A stretch of 8,009 nucleotides of DNA from Candidatus Aminicenantota bacterium. GTDB taxonomy: Bacteria; Acidobacteriota; Aminicenantia; Aminicenantales; Aminicenantaceae. The notes under the pieces are model-generated. The model searched no databases. It was not told the DNA's origin and saw only the letters and a program-made list of their open reading frames with translations. This document shows positions 1 to 6,856 of this stretch, piece by piece (within the stretch, counting starts at the first letter, position 1; every line of letters begins with the position of its first letter). The position numbers were made by a program, and so were the translations under genes. The stretch spans positions 1 to 8,009 of the forward strand of contig JAUWTR010000052.1 in the NCBI GenBank assembly GCA_030614645.1, in the 5' to 3' direction.

Positions 1-852
1 GATTCCCATGATGTAGCCCTTTAGGGCAAATGACCGGAAAGGAATAAAAGGTAGCAGTATTGGAGTAAAAAATGCTCCAAACAGCAAGGCACCTGCTCCC
101 AGTAATAAAAAGGGGAACCCTCCAATTGCAGCGTCTTTGAAAAGAATCCCTGATGGCTGGAGGCCAAAGAGAATTAAAACGGCTATAAGGAAAAGCCAGG
201 ACTTTTTTAGAGCCGGGACGAGTTCCATGGGTGTGAGGGCAAACCGGTCGCAAAAAGAAAAATGGACGGCCCGCATCTTAGCAGTAGCTTTATAACCAGC
301 CTGAATATAAGCTTTTAAATCCCGGGCATAGATAGGGCCGAAGGAAACATAAAATCCGGTAGTTTTATGGATTACATGGGCATGGATTCCCGGTGCTCCC
401 AATTGGGGGACAATTATCCGGCGGTGTTTTACAATAGAATCCAGCCCAACTGCCCTGATTTTCTCCACCAACTCCTTTGTCCCAAACGTACCTTTTCCGG
501 CTGCGCACCAGACATTGATGCCTTTAGTATCAAGCACCAGGACCCAAGCGTCAAACTCATCCAGTTCCCGCCGAAGCATATCAAAGCTGAGTTTATAATT
601 AGCTGAGATAAGAACAGGGGACTTTTCATCCGGGTTACCTACAGCATAGAGTCCCGGGGGAATTTCATGCCGCATCCTGAAAGAGCTGATTCTCGCTCGA
701 ATGCGGTCGAGATAATCGCGGCGGTTCCAGGTAGTGCTGATCCTGATGACTTTTCCGGCTGGAATTTCAACTAGACCGCTGCTCCAGGGATGGGAGAGAG
801 CTTTCTCTGGAGAAATGAACTGTTTAAGCTCCTTGTTTGGGCTGGTAATCAT
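1..852 (-). CDS. hgcA: HgcA, corrinoid-dependent mercury methyltransferase (C-terminus cut by window edge)
   Basis: HgcA transfers a methyl group from its corrinoid cofactor to Hg(II), making methylmercury; its ferredoxin partner HgcB reduces the corrinoid. The 284 visible codons are open to the edge. Residues about 40-215 form the CdhD-like corrinoid-binding domain: PGLYAVGNP (66-74), SANYKLSFD (83-91), the diagnostic cap helix NVWCAAGK (113-120) with the cobalt-ligating Cys at 116, then GTFGT, VPQLGAPG (148-155) and FGPIYARDLKAYI (170-182). The membrane region begins near residue 217 with two hydrophobic segments (about 218-231 and 245-262) and LLPFIPFRSFALKG (266-279), typical of HgcA and absent from soluble acetyl-CoA pathway CdhD. 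Known HgcA is about 340 aa, so some 50-60 residues are missing. The ATG at 852 overlaps the stop of the preceding gene (ATGA). An in-frame TAA lies 9 nt upstream, so this is the first possible start, and only a distant AAGG precedes it, suggesting translational coupling. Family assignment is firm; activity cannot be seen. Confidence 0.93.
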   Translation of the reverse strand, partial: MITSPNKELKQFISPEKALSHPWSSGLVEIPAGKVIRISTTWNRRDYLDRIRARISSFRMRHEIPPGLYAVGNPDEKSPVLISANYKLSFDMLRRELDEFDAWVLVLDTKGINVWCAAGKGTFGTKELVEKIRAVGLDSIVKHRRIIVPQLGAPGIHAHVIHKTTGFYVSFGPIYARDLKAYIQAGYKATAKMRAVHFSFCDRFALTPMELVPALKKSWLFLIAVLILFGLQPSGILFKDAAIGGFPFLLLGAGALLFGAFFTPILLPFIPFRSFALKGYIMGI

Positions 853-1787
853 TTTAATTTATCTTTAACCTTGCTCCGGTATTTTTTCTCTCCGGCTTCG
901 ATACGGATCTTGAGATAATTTTGAGGAGGGGGTAAAGGGCAGGTTGCATAAGGAGTAAATGCGCAGGGAGGATTATAGGCTCTATTAAAGTTTAAATCGA
1001 CTTTTCCCCCATCCAAGAGGTTAGATTCCATGAACCTTGAAGCTTCATAGGTATCTTTTCCGTTTGTTTCATCCTTAAAAATGAAAAAAAGTTTTTTTGA
1101 GCCTCCTCTGAATGCTTTTAGCTGGAATTCTTGGCTGTTGATTTTAAATTTAACATATCCGGGAGAGGACATCTGGCTTTTTGTACCGATTTCAGTGTTT
1201 ACAGTGACTTTTTTAGGATTAGAGTAAGGGATAAAATCTGCGACAATTTTGTATTTTTCTGATGGAGGGAAATAATCCAATTTTTGATAGTTTTTATAAG
1301 CCCTGGTGTTAAGGTCTCTTAAACGGATGGCATATTTCCCACTTCTTTTAATGACCCACATCCTTAAATCATTGAGAGCGATGATGTCAGGTTTTCCAGA
1401 ATCGTCTGTTTTAAGAATCTTACGAGTTATTGGTATATTTTGCGCCTTGAGATTCACTCCCAGTTGGGTAACAACGGTTATTATCCCTTTATTAAAGATA
1501 AATTTTCCTGCTAATAAAGGAGCGGAGTCTTGAGGGAGTATGATTTTATTCGCAGGATCGGTACCGAAACTGTTTTCTCCTTCTTTGAGCCAGTAAAGTC
1601 CAGTAATAGTCAGCCAGCTATCCTGGGAACGCATCTGTTTATCCCGCTTTTCCCGCCACTTCATTTCATCTTTGATAAAGTTTTTATTATCATTTTTTGA
1701 AATAGTTGCGGCTATGCCCGGTTTTATCCATCCCAATAATAGGGAAAATAGAAGTAATGCAAGTAATAGCTGTAACTTGTTTTTCAT
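849..1787 (-). CDS. Secreted DUF1684 family protein
   Basis: This 312-aa protein matches the DUF1684 family, whose biochemical role is unknown. Residues 1-27 are a signal peptide (KNK, a leucine-rich core, then GIAA), so the product is probably periplasmic or envelope-bound. The body shows family landmarks: WREKRDKQM (44-52), WLTITGLYWLKEGENSFG (58-75), DETNGKDTY (239-247) and the strongly conserved C-terminal NRAYNPPCAFTPYATC (268-283), whose two cysteines could pair. A longer reading from 1859 is possible, but that ATG lies upstream of the apparent -35 box. The ATG at 1787 gives a clean signal peptide and has AAGG nine bases before it, so it was chosen. The gene is followed directly by hgcA with a 4-bp overlap, so the two are almost certainly one transcript. 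Whether the protein contributes to mercury or corrinoid chemistry is unknown. Confidence 0.85.
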   Translation of the reverse strand: MKNKLQLLLALLLFSLLLGWIKPGIAATISKNDNKNFIKDEMKWREKRDKQMRSQDSWLTITGLYWLKEGENSFGTDPANKIILPQDSAPLLAGKFIFNKGIITVVTQLGVNLKAQNIPITRKILKTDDSGKPDIIALNDLRMWVIKRSGKYAIRLRDLNTRAYKNYQKLDYFPPSEKYKIVADFIPYSNPKKVTVNTEIGTKSQMSSPGYVKFKINSQEFQLKAFRGGSKKLFFIFKDETNGKDTYEASRFMESNLLDGGKVDLNFNRAYNPPCAFTPYATCPLPPPQNYLKIRIEAGEKKYRSKVKDKLK

Positions 1788-1822
1788 TATAGAGGCCTTT
1801 AGTGTAATCTGTAAGTTTATAT

Positions 1823-1850
1823 ATTCTATAGTAAAAATAAAGATTGTCAA
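1823..1850 (-). promoter_or_regulatory. Predicted promoter of the DUF1684-hgcA operon
   Basis: On the minus strand a perfect -35 TTGACA (1850-1845) is separated by 16 bases from -10 TAGAAT (1828-1823). Transcription would begin near 1816, leaving a leader of about 28 bases before the ATG at 1787. No obvious ArsR-type operator was recognised. Prediction from sequence only. Confidence 0.6.
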
Positions 1851-1879
1851 CAAGTTCACAGCGGTCAGGCCATTTTTGC

Positions 1880-1907
1880 TTGCCTTTTTAATTATTCTTG
1901 TTAAAAT
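1880..1907 (+). promoter_or_regulatory. Possible promoter of the universal stress protein gene
   Basis: TTGCCT (1880-1885), a 16-base spacer and TAAAAT (1902-1907) form a moderate sigma-70-like promoter. It sits 26 bases before the ATG at 1934. It is weaker than the divergent promoter on the other strand. Confidence 0.35.
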
Positions 1908-1933
1908 ATCCCTATAAGAGAGAGGAGTGCTAA

Positions 1934-2806
1934 ATGTCTAAACTTTTTAAAAAGATACTCTGGGCTACGGATTTTTCAGATGAAGCTCAGGAAACGTTTG
2001 CCTATGCTGAAGCTTTTGCCAAAACTTTTGATGCGGAACTGATAGCTATGCATGTTGTGCCGGATTTTTCCCCGGCACTCTACAGTACAGTCACCTCAGT
2101 CAAGGGAGATCTGATAAGAAGAGTGGAGCTGATTAAAACTGACATGAAAAATCGGCTGGATGAAATGGAAAAGAACAAAGAGGTTTCCTTCAAATCTGTA
2201 GTAAAAGAGGGGAGTGATGCTAAGAAGATAATTGAAACTGCGGAAGAAGAGCAGGCCGATCTTATAGTTATGGGGAAAAAAGGATTGTCAGGGATTGAGA
2301 AACTGTTTTTAGGCAGTGTTGCCAATCGCGTTTTGAGAAATTCTTCTGTGCCGATCCTCTTTCCCAGAAAGAAAGGGGGAGAGATAAAGTTTAACAAGAT
2401 CCTGGTTCCCACTGATTTTTCTGAACATGAAGAGGTGGAGAGAGATTTTGCCTGGGACTTTGCTAAAGGCTTTGATTCCGAGCTGATGTTTTTACATGTG
2501 CTGGAACTGCATGACCATGAATTCTCCCCCCGGGTTCTGGAGGAGATGATGGATGGATTGGTAGAGAAACTGAGGCAGAGGAAAAAAAGAGAGGCTGAAG
2601 ATATCAAAATCTCTGAGAACGTAACCCGTTCCTTTAATGCTGCTACCGGTATTGTTGATTATGCTGAGGAAGGAAATTTTGATCTTATTGTAATGTCCAC
2701 CTGCGGCCCCGGGAAAATAGAGCGGTTTTTCTTAGGCAGCACCACTGAAAAGGTGATATCTCACAGTAGGACTCCGATCTTGGCTATTCCTTCCCATCAT
2801 TTTTAA
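1934..2806 (+). CDS. Tandem-domain universal stress protein (UspA family)
   Basis: A 290-aa cytoplasmic protein made of two fused Usp domains (about 1-147 and 152-290). Each begins with the typical beta strand and TDFS motif (12-15 and 160-163). Domain 1 has a complete ATP-binding signature G-x2-G-x9-G-S (G114, G117, G127, S128), so it probably binds nucleotide. In domain 2 the first glycine of the signature is Ser255, with G258 and G268-S269 retained, so binding there may be altered. Usp proteins promote survival under starvation, oxidative or energy stress, usually through unclear partners. The ATG is well placed after GAGGAG (1922-1927, 6-base gap). The gene is divergent from the DUF1684-hgcA operon and stands alone, ending 26 bases before a convergent gene with no clear terminator between them. 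Confidence 0.92.
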   Translation: MSKLFKKILWATDFSDEAQETFAYAEAFAKTFDAELIAMHVVPDFSPALYSTVTSVKGDLIRRVELIKTDMKNRLDEMEKNKEVSFKSVVKEGSDAKKIIETAEEEQADLIVMGKKGLSGIEKLFLGSVANRVLRNSSVPILFPRKKGGEIKFNKILVPTDFSEHEEVERDFAWDFAKGFDSELMFLHVLELHDHEFSPRVLEEMMDGLVEKLRQRKKREAEDIKISENVTRSFNAATGIVDYAEEGNFDLIVMSTCGPGKIERFFLGSTTEKVISHSRTPILAIPSHHF

Positions 2807-2832
2807 TTTCATTATCCCAAAAGTCTTTCCGG

Positions 2833-3297
2833 CTATCCTTTGATGATGCCCGGCGAGACCAAGCCGAAAGCGTGGTTGTCAATGCTGTAAATCGCCTCGA
2901 TCATATAAACCATCCCATCAGCTCCATGGAATAGATACCGGACAGATGATGATTTTCTATGGCCAAACTCGAAAAGCTCTATATCGTTTTCAATAACTTT
3001 AATCTTTAAGCGGCCGGTGTGCTCTATTGTCAGTTCAAATCGGAAGTTATCTTTATCGAAAATTTTTTTATAGGGCTTGTTTTTTGATAAATTGACTGAA
3101 ACTATTCTATATAGCCAGCTTTCTCTAAGTACATCAGGAATCAGAGTCCCTATCTTTTTAGCTGTGTCTGATAATCCTTTATCTGACTTCCAGACTATAA
3201 AGGATAGGTTGCCATAACCAGGCTTCTCATCTGCTTCTGCCAGGCCTCCAAGGAAAAGAGTTAAAATTAAAATGTTTACTAAAATAATCTTTTTCAT
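2833..3297 (-). CDS. Hypothetical secreted protein, 154 aa
   Basis: I do not recognise a family. Residues 1-22 are a good signal peptide (MKKI, a hydrophobic core, then GGLAEA before DEKPG), so the mature product of about 132 residues should be exported. It has no cysteines and no further membrane segment. The mature part alternates charged and hydrophobic residues in a way that suggests a mainly beta fold, for example FRFELTIEHTGRLKIKVIEN in the middle. A strong ribosome site, AAAGGAGG (3312-3305), lies seven bases before the ATG, which supports real expression. It lies 132 bases downstream of the large propeller gene on the same strand and may be read from it or from its own promoter. It converges on the universal stress gene. 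Confidence 0.7.
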   Translation of the reverse strand: MKKIILVNILILTLFLGGLAEADEKPGYGNLSFIVWKSDKGLSDTAKKIGTLIPDVLRESWLYRIVSVNLSKNKPYKKIFDKDNFRFELTIEHTGRLKIKVIENDIELFEFGHRKSSSVRYLFHGADGMVYMIEAIYSIDNHAFGLVSPGIIKG

Positions 3298-3429
3298 CTC
3301 TATGCCTCCTTTTTTTAAATTATTCTTTCATTTATATATACAAAGATAGGCATCAAATATTCCGCTTGATTTTGCTTTGATACTGATTAATGTGGATTTC
3401 AGATGGAGATGTTTGTTATTAAGGGCTTA

Positions 3430-4506
3430 TTACTTTAAGTATCCCAGTTTTGCCGGCTTGGGGCGGTCTACACGTATTTTGCCTTCCAGGACTTGACCGT
3501 CCACCTCGATTCTGACCCTATATTCGCCAGGCTTGGCCAGGGATGATCCCCGCGCGAAGACGGACTTATCCGCTGCCATTGTATCAAGGGATAGATCCCA
3601 TTCCGCCAGATTGATCCCTGCATCTTGACTGCCGGTCAACTGTTTAACCGCCTTTCCTTCAGCGTCAATGATCTTGATATTAACAATCTGGTCTTCTTTC
3701 AGATAATAATAGATCCGTGCCTTTAGCCGGGTTTCCAGAGCCCAATCCCCCTGGTAGTCTCGGCTTTGAGGAATAAGTGCTGGTCTGACTGGGAAAAGAT
3801 GAGCTTTTTTCTCCATAACTTCGCTGCTGAAATCCTGGAGCGGAGCAATGTCCAGGACAAAAGCACTGCGTCCATGAGTGCCGATTACAAGCTCCCGGTC
3901 TCGTGGATGGACTGCAATATCATGCACCGGGGTCATAGGCAGGTCATTGCACAATGAATGCCATGATTTACCCTGGTCTATAGAAACATATACCCCGCCG
4001 TGATCTGTGCCTAAATAAAGTATGTTTTTATTTCCGGGATCTTCGCGGATAACATTAATGGATTCAGCGGGAAGGTTCCCTGTGATCGATTTCCAGTTAG
4101 AGCCAAAATCATTGGACTGAAAAACATAAGTGCTGAAGTCGTCGTCCCGGTACCCCGTCAAAGAAACAAACACAGTCCCTTCTTCAAAAGCGGAGGCGAC
4201 TACCCGGCTGACCCATTTGTCGGGAAGGCCGTCTTTTATCAGGGTCCAATCGGCGCCATCAGCGCGGGTCACATACACATTGCCGTCGTCAGTGCCGGCA
4301 TAGAGCAGGCCGGGCTGAAGTGGTGATTCCGAGAGCGTAGTGATAGCTCCATATGGGACGTCGCCCTGTTTTTCCGGACCGGGCTGGGTGGATAGGTCTG
4401 GGCTTATACAGGTCCAATTATCTCCCTTATCCGTTGATTTGAACAGTTTGTTGGCTCCGTAATAAAGAGTAGAGGAGTTGTAATGTGAGATCAAAAAAGG
4501 AGTCAT
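3430..4506 (-). CDS. C-terminal part of split Asp-box/VPS10-like propeller protein
   Basis: This 358-aa frame is in the same reading frame as the upstream 518-aa part and is separated from it only by one TAA and 22 sense codons (TGTTKYIQPK and onward), which look like continuing propeller sequence. It carries more Asp-boxes: STDKGDNW (24-31), SNDFGSNW and SIDQGKSW, plus a degenerate TRADGADW, and repeated tyrosine-glycine-threonine blade motifs such as LLYAGTDDGNVYV. The last 100 or so residues (YYLKEDQIVNIKIIDAEGK, then GEYRVRIEVDGQ) resemble a beta-sandwich of the FlgD/FN3 type often found at the end of such proteins. The ATG at 4506 is unlikely to be a native start: it has no signal peptide, and the only purine-rich site, AAGGAG, lies 23 bases upstream. 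It is best read as the downstream half of one interrupted gene. Confidence 0.75.
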   Translation of the reverse strand: MTPFLISHYNSSTLYYGANKLFKSTDKGDNWTCISPDLSTQPGPEKQGDVPYGAITTLSESPLQPGLLYAGTDDGNVYVTRADGADWTLIKDGLPDKWVSRVVASAFEEGTVFVSLTGYRDDDFSTYVFQSNDFGSNWKSITGNLPAESINVIREDPGNKNILYLGTDHGGVYVSIDQGKSWHSLCNDLPMTPVHDIAVHPRDRELVIGTHGRSAFVLDIAPLQDFSSEVMEKKAHLFPVRPALIPQSRDYQGDWALETRLKARIYYYLKEDQIVNIKIIDAEGKAVKQLTGSQDAGINLAEWDLSLDTMAADKSVFARGSSLAKPGEYRVRIEVDGQVLEGKIRVDRPKPAKLGYLK

Positions 4507-4572
4507 CCAATTATAACGAAGATCGGATTCTCCTTTTTTTGCTTTAGGCTGAATATATTTTGTTGTGCCGGT

Positions 4573-4575
4573 TTA
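4573..4575 (-). other. In-frame premature stop (TAA) splitting the propeller gene
   Basis: The codon at 4575-4573 is TAA, between ATG (Met518) and ACC (Thr). Both flanks keep the same frame, and no indel is needed to join the halves. One base change, for instance AAA (Lys) to TAA, would explain it. TAA is not a known selenocysteine or pyrrolysine codon, so recoding is unlikely. A recent nonsense mutation or a base-calling error are the main options. Confidence 0.8.
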
Positions 4576-6129
4576 CATATTTTTCCGCTTTAAAGGGCCG
4601 AACTGCTGTTCATAATAGATTATCCCGGCAGTTTCAGGGTCTGCCAGGGTAAAATAAGAATCCCCCCCACCCCAGAGGTCGATCCAGATATGCTGCCAGG
4701 GATCTCGTATGCCGTCCTCTATTTCTTGGTTGGCAGGGCCGAAAAGGGCGGAATTATCCTGGGTGCCGCCGTAGATATTATACGGTTCCGCCATATCTAG
4801 GGAGATCGCGTAAAACTCGGCAGTTGGTATATTGTTGACATGCAGCCAGTTTTTGCCCCGGTCCCGGCTGATAAATAAACCGCCGTCATTACCGAGCAGC
4901 AATCGGTCAGGATCTTTCGGATCGATCCAGAGGTCGTGTTGGTCTAAGTGGAGGGCCCGGGTGCTGTGATATAAAAGATGGACCACAGTGCCTTTGATGG
5001 GGTGAAAAGTCCGGCCGCCATCTTCCGAGGCCATTAGATTAACACCCAAAACATATACTTTGTTCTCATCCTCTGGTGAAACCCTGATATCACCAAAAGA
5101 ATAATTTACGCCGGCAAATAAAGCTTTGGAATGGGTTTTAGGCCAGGTCTCTCCCCGGTCGTTGGACCGGTATACCTCTCCTCCGATCCTCCTGTTGCGT
5201 CCCTGGGTTTTTATTGGCGTTTGGTTATCAACTACCGCATATATTGTTGCGGGGGCTGAAGGAGCAGTAGCTAGGCCGATTCGCCCGATGTATTTCCCGT
5301 AAGGTAATCCTGCAGTTAGTTTATTCCAGGAAAGGCCCGCATCTGTTGTCTTATAGACGGCGCTGCCTTCTCCGTTTATAAGTTTGTTCCAGGCCTTTCT
5401 GTCCCTTTCCCATGCTGCTGCATAGAGAATGCGGCTGTCGGACGGGTCCATAACTACATCAACAACTCCGACCTTCTCAGATATATAGAGGCTTTTATTC
5501 CAGGTAAGCCCCCCATCTGTTGTCTTATACAGGCCTCTTTCTTTATTAAATGTATATTGATGCCCCAGAGCAGCCACATAGACGATCTTGGGATTTTCAG
5601 GGTCAATTACAATTCGTCCGATATGGTGGGATTCGGGCAGCCCCATATTCTTCCAGGTCAGGCCGCCGTTTTCGGATTTAAATACCCCTGTTCCAGCGAA
5701 GGAACTCCGGGCCATAAGACTCTCTCCTGTTCCGGCCCACACAATATCCGGGTCAGATTTTGCAACTTCAATATCGCCAATGGCAAATGTGGACTCCTGT
5801 TCGAAAACCGGCTTCCAGGTAGTCCCTTGGTTTTCTGTTTTCCAGATGTTCCCGGCCCCGAAGCCTACATAAATTGTGGCGGAATTGTCGGCATGAGACG
5901 CAATAGTTTCGATCCGGCCGCCCTGAAATTTCGGGCCGACCGGTCGCCATTTTATGTTTTTGAAAGGAGAGATTTGCCTCATTTTTTTCTGCTTCTCCCA
6001 GGCATAAAGCCGGTCTTCTGCTTTAGTAGCCTGGCTGGTTTCTCTCAGGACCGCAAAATCGAATGTTCCGAAAAAAAGAAAGACAAAAAAGAAAATCCCA
6101 AACAAACCCAATGCTCGTTTTTTATGCAT
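4573..6129 (-). CDS. N-terminal part of split secreted Asp-box/VPS10-like propeller protein
   Basis: These 518 residues belong to the large family of secreted Asp-box (BNR) propeller proteins related to sortilin/VPS10 and the GH74 fold; the substrate or ligand is unknown. An N-terminal export signal (MHKKR followed by a phenylalanine-rich core, about 6-27) directs secretion. Asp-boxes of the S/T-x-D/N-x-G-x-T/S-W type recur at about residues 98-105, 152-159, 203-210, 261-268, 322-329, 368-375 and 421-428. A GGTQDNS motif lies near 454-460. The ATG has GGAG (6138-6135) five bases upstream. Translation ends at TAA (4575-4573) after FGPLKRKNM, but the same frame continues with matching sequence to 3430, giving an intended product of about 899 residues. 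A truncated product would lack the later propeller blades. No catalytic acids could be assigned, so an enzymatic role is unproven. Confidence 0.82.
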   Translation of the reverse strand: MHKKRALGLFGIFFFVFLFFGTFDFAVLRETSQATKAEDRLYAWEKQKKMRQISPFKNIKWRPVGPKFQGGRIETIASHADNSATIYVGFGAGNIWKTENQGTTWKPVFEQESTFAIGDIEVAKSDPDIVWAGTGESLMARSSFAGTGVFKSENGGLTWKNMGLPESHHIGRIVIDPENPKIVYVAALGHQYTFNKERGLYKTTDGGLTWNKSLYISEKVGVVDVVMDPSDSRILYAAAWERDRKAWNKLINGEGSAVYKTTDAGLSWNKLTAGLPYGKYIGRIGLATAPSAPATIYAVVDNQTPIKTQGRNRRIGGEVYRSNDRGETWPKTHSKALFAGVNYSFGDIRVSPEDENKVYVLGVNLMASEDGGRTFHPIKGTVVHLLYHSTRALHLDQHDLWIDPKDPDRLLLGNDGGLFISRDRGKNWLHVNNIPTAEFYAISLDMAEPYNIYGGTQDNSALFGPANQEIEDGIRDPWQHIWIDLWGGGDSYFTLADPETAGIIYYEQQFGPLKRKNM

Positions 6130-6159
6130 AGCAGCTCCAGAAAAATATTAGTTTTTCCT

Positions 6160-6188
6160 AGAATATAACGAATAAGGGGAAAAGACAA
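6160..6188 (-). promoter_or_regulatory. Possible promoter of the propeller protein gene
   Basis: On the minus strand TTGTCT (6188-6183), a 17-base spacer and TATTCT (6165-6160) form a plausible sigma-70-like promoter 30 bases before the ATG at 6129. It lies in the 96-base gap after the thioredoxin gene. No convincing terminator hairpin precedes it, so read-through from the redox operon is also possible. Confidence 0.4.
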
Positions 6189-6225
6189 AAAAAAATTAAA
6201 TTTGGGGCAGAAAAACTCCTGGGAA

Positions 6226-6579
6226 TTACTCGACTTTTAAGACTGTCTTGATAGATTCTTCGAATGATTTTTTTGGTAATGCACCCTGGGCCATCTGGGG
6301 TTTTCCATCTTTTGGGACGAAGAGAATACTAGGTATACTCATTATGCCAAAAGCCTGAGCCAATTCCCCCTGTTCTTCAGTGTTTACCTTGTAGATATCC
6401 ACTTTTCCTTCATAATCCTTGGCAAGTTCCTCCAGAATAGGGGCAACCATTTTACATGGGGCGCACCAATCAGCGTAAAAATCTATAATACAAGGTTTAT
6501 CGCCTTTAAATTTTGATTCTTTATCGTCTTCATAATCAAAAACCTTTTGTTTAAAAGTTTCTTTGGTTAAGTGTTCCAT
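6226..6579 (-). CDS. Thioredoxin
   Basis: A 117-aa cytoplasmic thioredoxin, close to the usual length of about 105-110. It reduces disulfides in target proteins through the active site W38-C39-A40-P41-C42-K43, one residue off the classic WCGPC (Ala for Gly). The fold signature is complete: DFYADW before the active site, the Asp at 33 (IIDFYA), the cis-proline at P83 in SIPSILF, and a C-terminal helix. The frame stays open back to an ATG at 6627, but the start at 6579 follows AGGAG (6593-6589) with a nine-base gap and matches the family, so it was chosen. It lies 14 bases after the zinc-ribbon gene, in the same operon, and should be co-regulated with it. The N-terminus (EHLTKETFKQKVFDYEDDKE) is slightly longer and more charged than usual. 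Confidence 0.93.
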   Translation of the reverse strand: MEHLTKETFKQKVFDYEDDKESKFKGDKPCIIDFYADWCAPCKMVAPILEELAKDYEGKVDIYKVNTEEQGELAQAFGIMSIPSILFVPKDGKPQMAQGALPKKSFEESIKTVLKVE

Positions 6580-6588
6580 GATATTTTT

Positions 6589-6593
6589 CTCCT
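6589..6593 (-). promoter_or_regulatory. Ribosome binding site fixing the thioredoxin start
   Basis: AGGAG (6593-6589) lies nine bases before the ATG at 6579 and immediately after the TAA stop of the zinc-ribbon gene (6596-6594). It supports the 117-aa form over the 133-aa form starting at 6627. Confidence 0.7.
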
Positions 6594-6809
6594 TTAGAAA
6601 CAAGTCGGGCATTTTCCTGTAGAACATGTCCCGGTAGCACAGCTTGAGTCATTCGTATTTGCATTACGCACACTGAATGAGCTTGTGGCTTTTTTTATGG
6701 ATTTGCTTTTGCATTTAGGGCATTCCAAATCAGCTTTGTCGGCTGTTACCCCGACAAGAAGCTCAAATTCATTATTGCATTTTTGGCAGTTGTACGAAAA
6801 TATCGGCAT
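6594..6809 (-). CDS. FmdB-type zinc ribbon protein with cysteine-rich tail
   Basis: A 71-aa protein of the FmdB/CxxC zinc-ribbon family. It opens with the characteristic MPIFSYNCQKCNNEFE. Two CxxC pairs (C8/C11 and C30/C33) should bind one zinc ion, with FELLV between them as in the family. The C-terminal half is low-complexity and carries four more cysteines (C57, C62, C67, C70) in CATGTCSTGKCPTC, a possible second metal or thiol site. FmdB was named from a formamidase regulator, but most members have no proven function. The start has AGGAG (6820-6816) six bases upstream. It is the first gene of an operon with thioredoxin (14-base gap) and is driven by a consensus promoter at 6878-6849, divergent from a MarR regulator. 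Partnership with thioredoxin in thiol or metal homeostasis is inferred from context only. Confidence 0.88.
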   Translation of the reverse strand: MPIFSYNCQKCNNEFELLVGVTADKADLECPKCKSKSIKKATSSFSVRNANTNDSSCATGTCSTGKCPTCF

Positions 6810-6827
6810 TTTGTGCTCCTTTCTCTA

Positions 6828-6856
6828 TTGACTATCATTATTTTATGTATTATACT
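6828..6856 (+). promoter_or_regulatory. Promoter of the MarR-family gene
   Basis: TTGACT (6828-6833), a 17-base spacer and TATACT (6851-6856) make a near-consensus promoter starting transcription near 6863. It shares positions 6851-6854 with the -10 box of the minus-strand promoter, so polymerase can hardly occupy both at once. Confidence 0.6.

Noticed and set aside
367..629. Short frames on both strands within the hgcA region
   Set aside because: They are out of frame with the HgcA sequence, which accounts for the whole stretch.
1788..1859. Longer start for the DUF1684 protein at 1859
   Set aside because: It would place the start upstream of the -35 box of the apparent promoter and add an unlikely N-terminus before a perfect signal peptide.
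2080..2607. 175-residue serine-rich frame antisense to the universal stress gene
   Set aside because: It is the complement of a clear Usp coding sequence and has no domain or ribosome site of its own.
3350..3385. Inverted repeat GCATCAAA / TTTGATAC between the propeller and 154-aa genes
   Set aside because: Seven of eight matching bases around a long AT-rich loop is weak evidence in AT-rich DNA, and no T-run follows.
5557..6168. 203-residue frame antisense to the propeller gene
   Set aside because: It lies opposite a well-supported Asp-box coding sequence, with no recognisable domain.
6187..6225. Terminator after the thioredoxin gene (T-run on the minus strand)
   Set aside because: The nine-T run is not preceded by a convincing GC-rich stem; only a three-base CAG/CTG pairing is visible.
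6580..6627. Longer thioredoxin start at 6627
   Set aside because: It would overlap the zinc-ribbon gene, and the AGGAG site at 6593-6589 fits the ATG at 6579.
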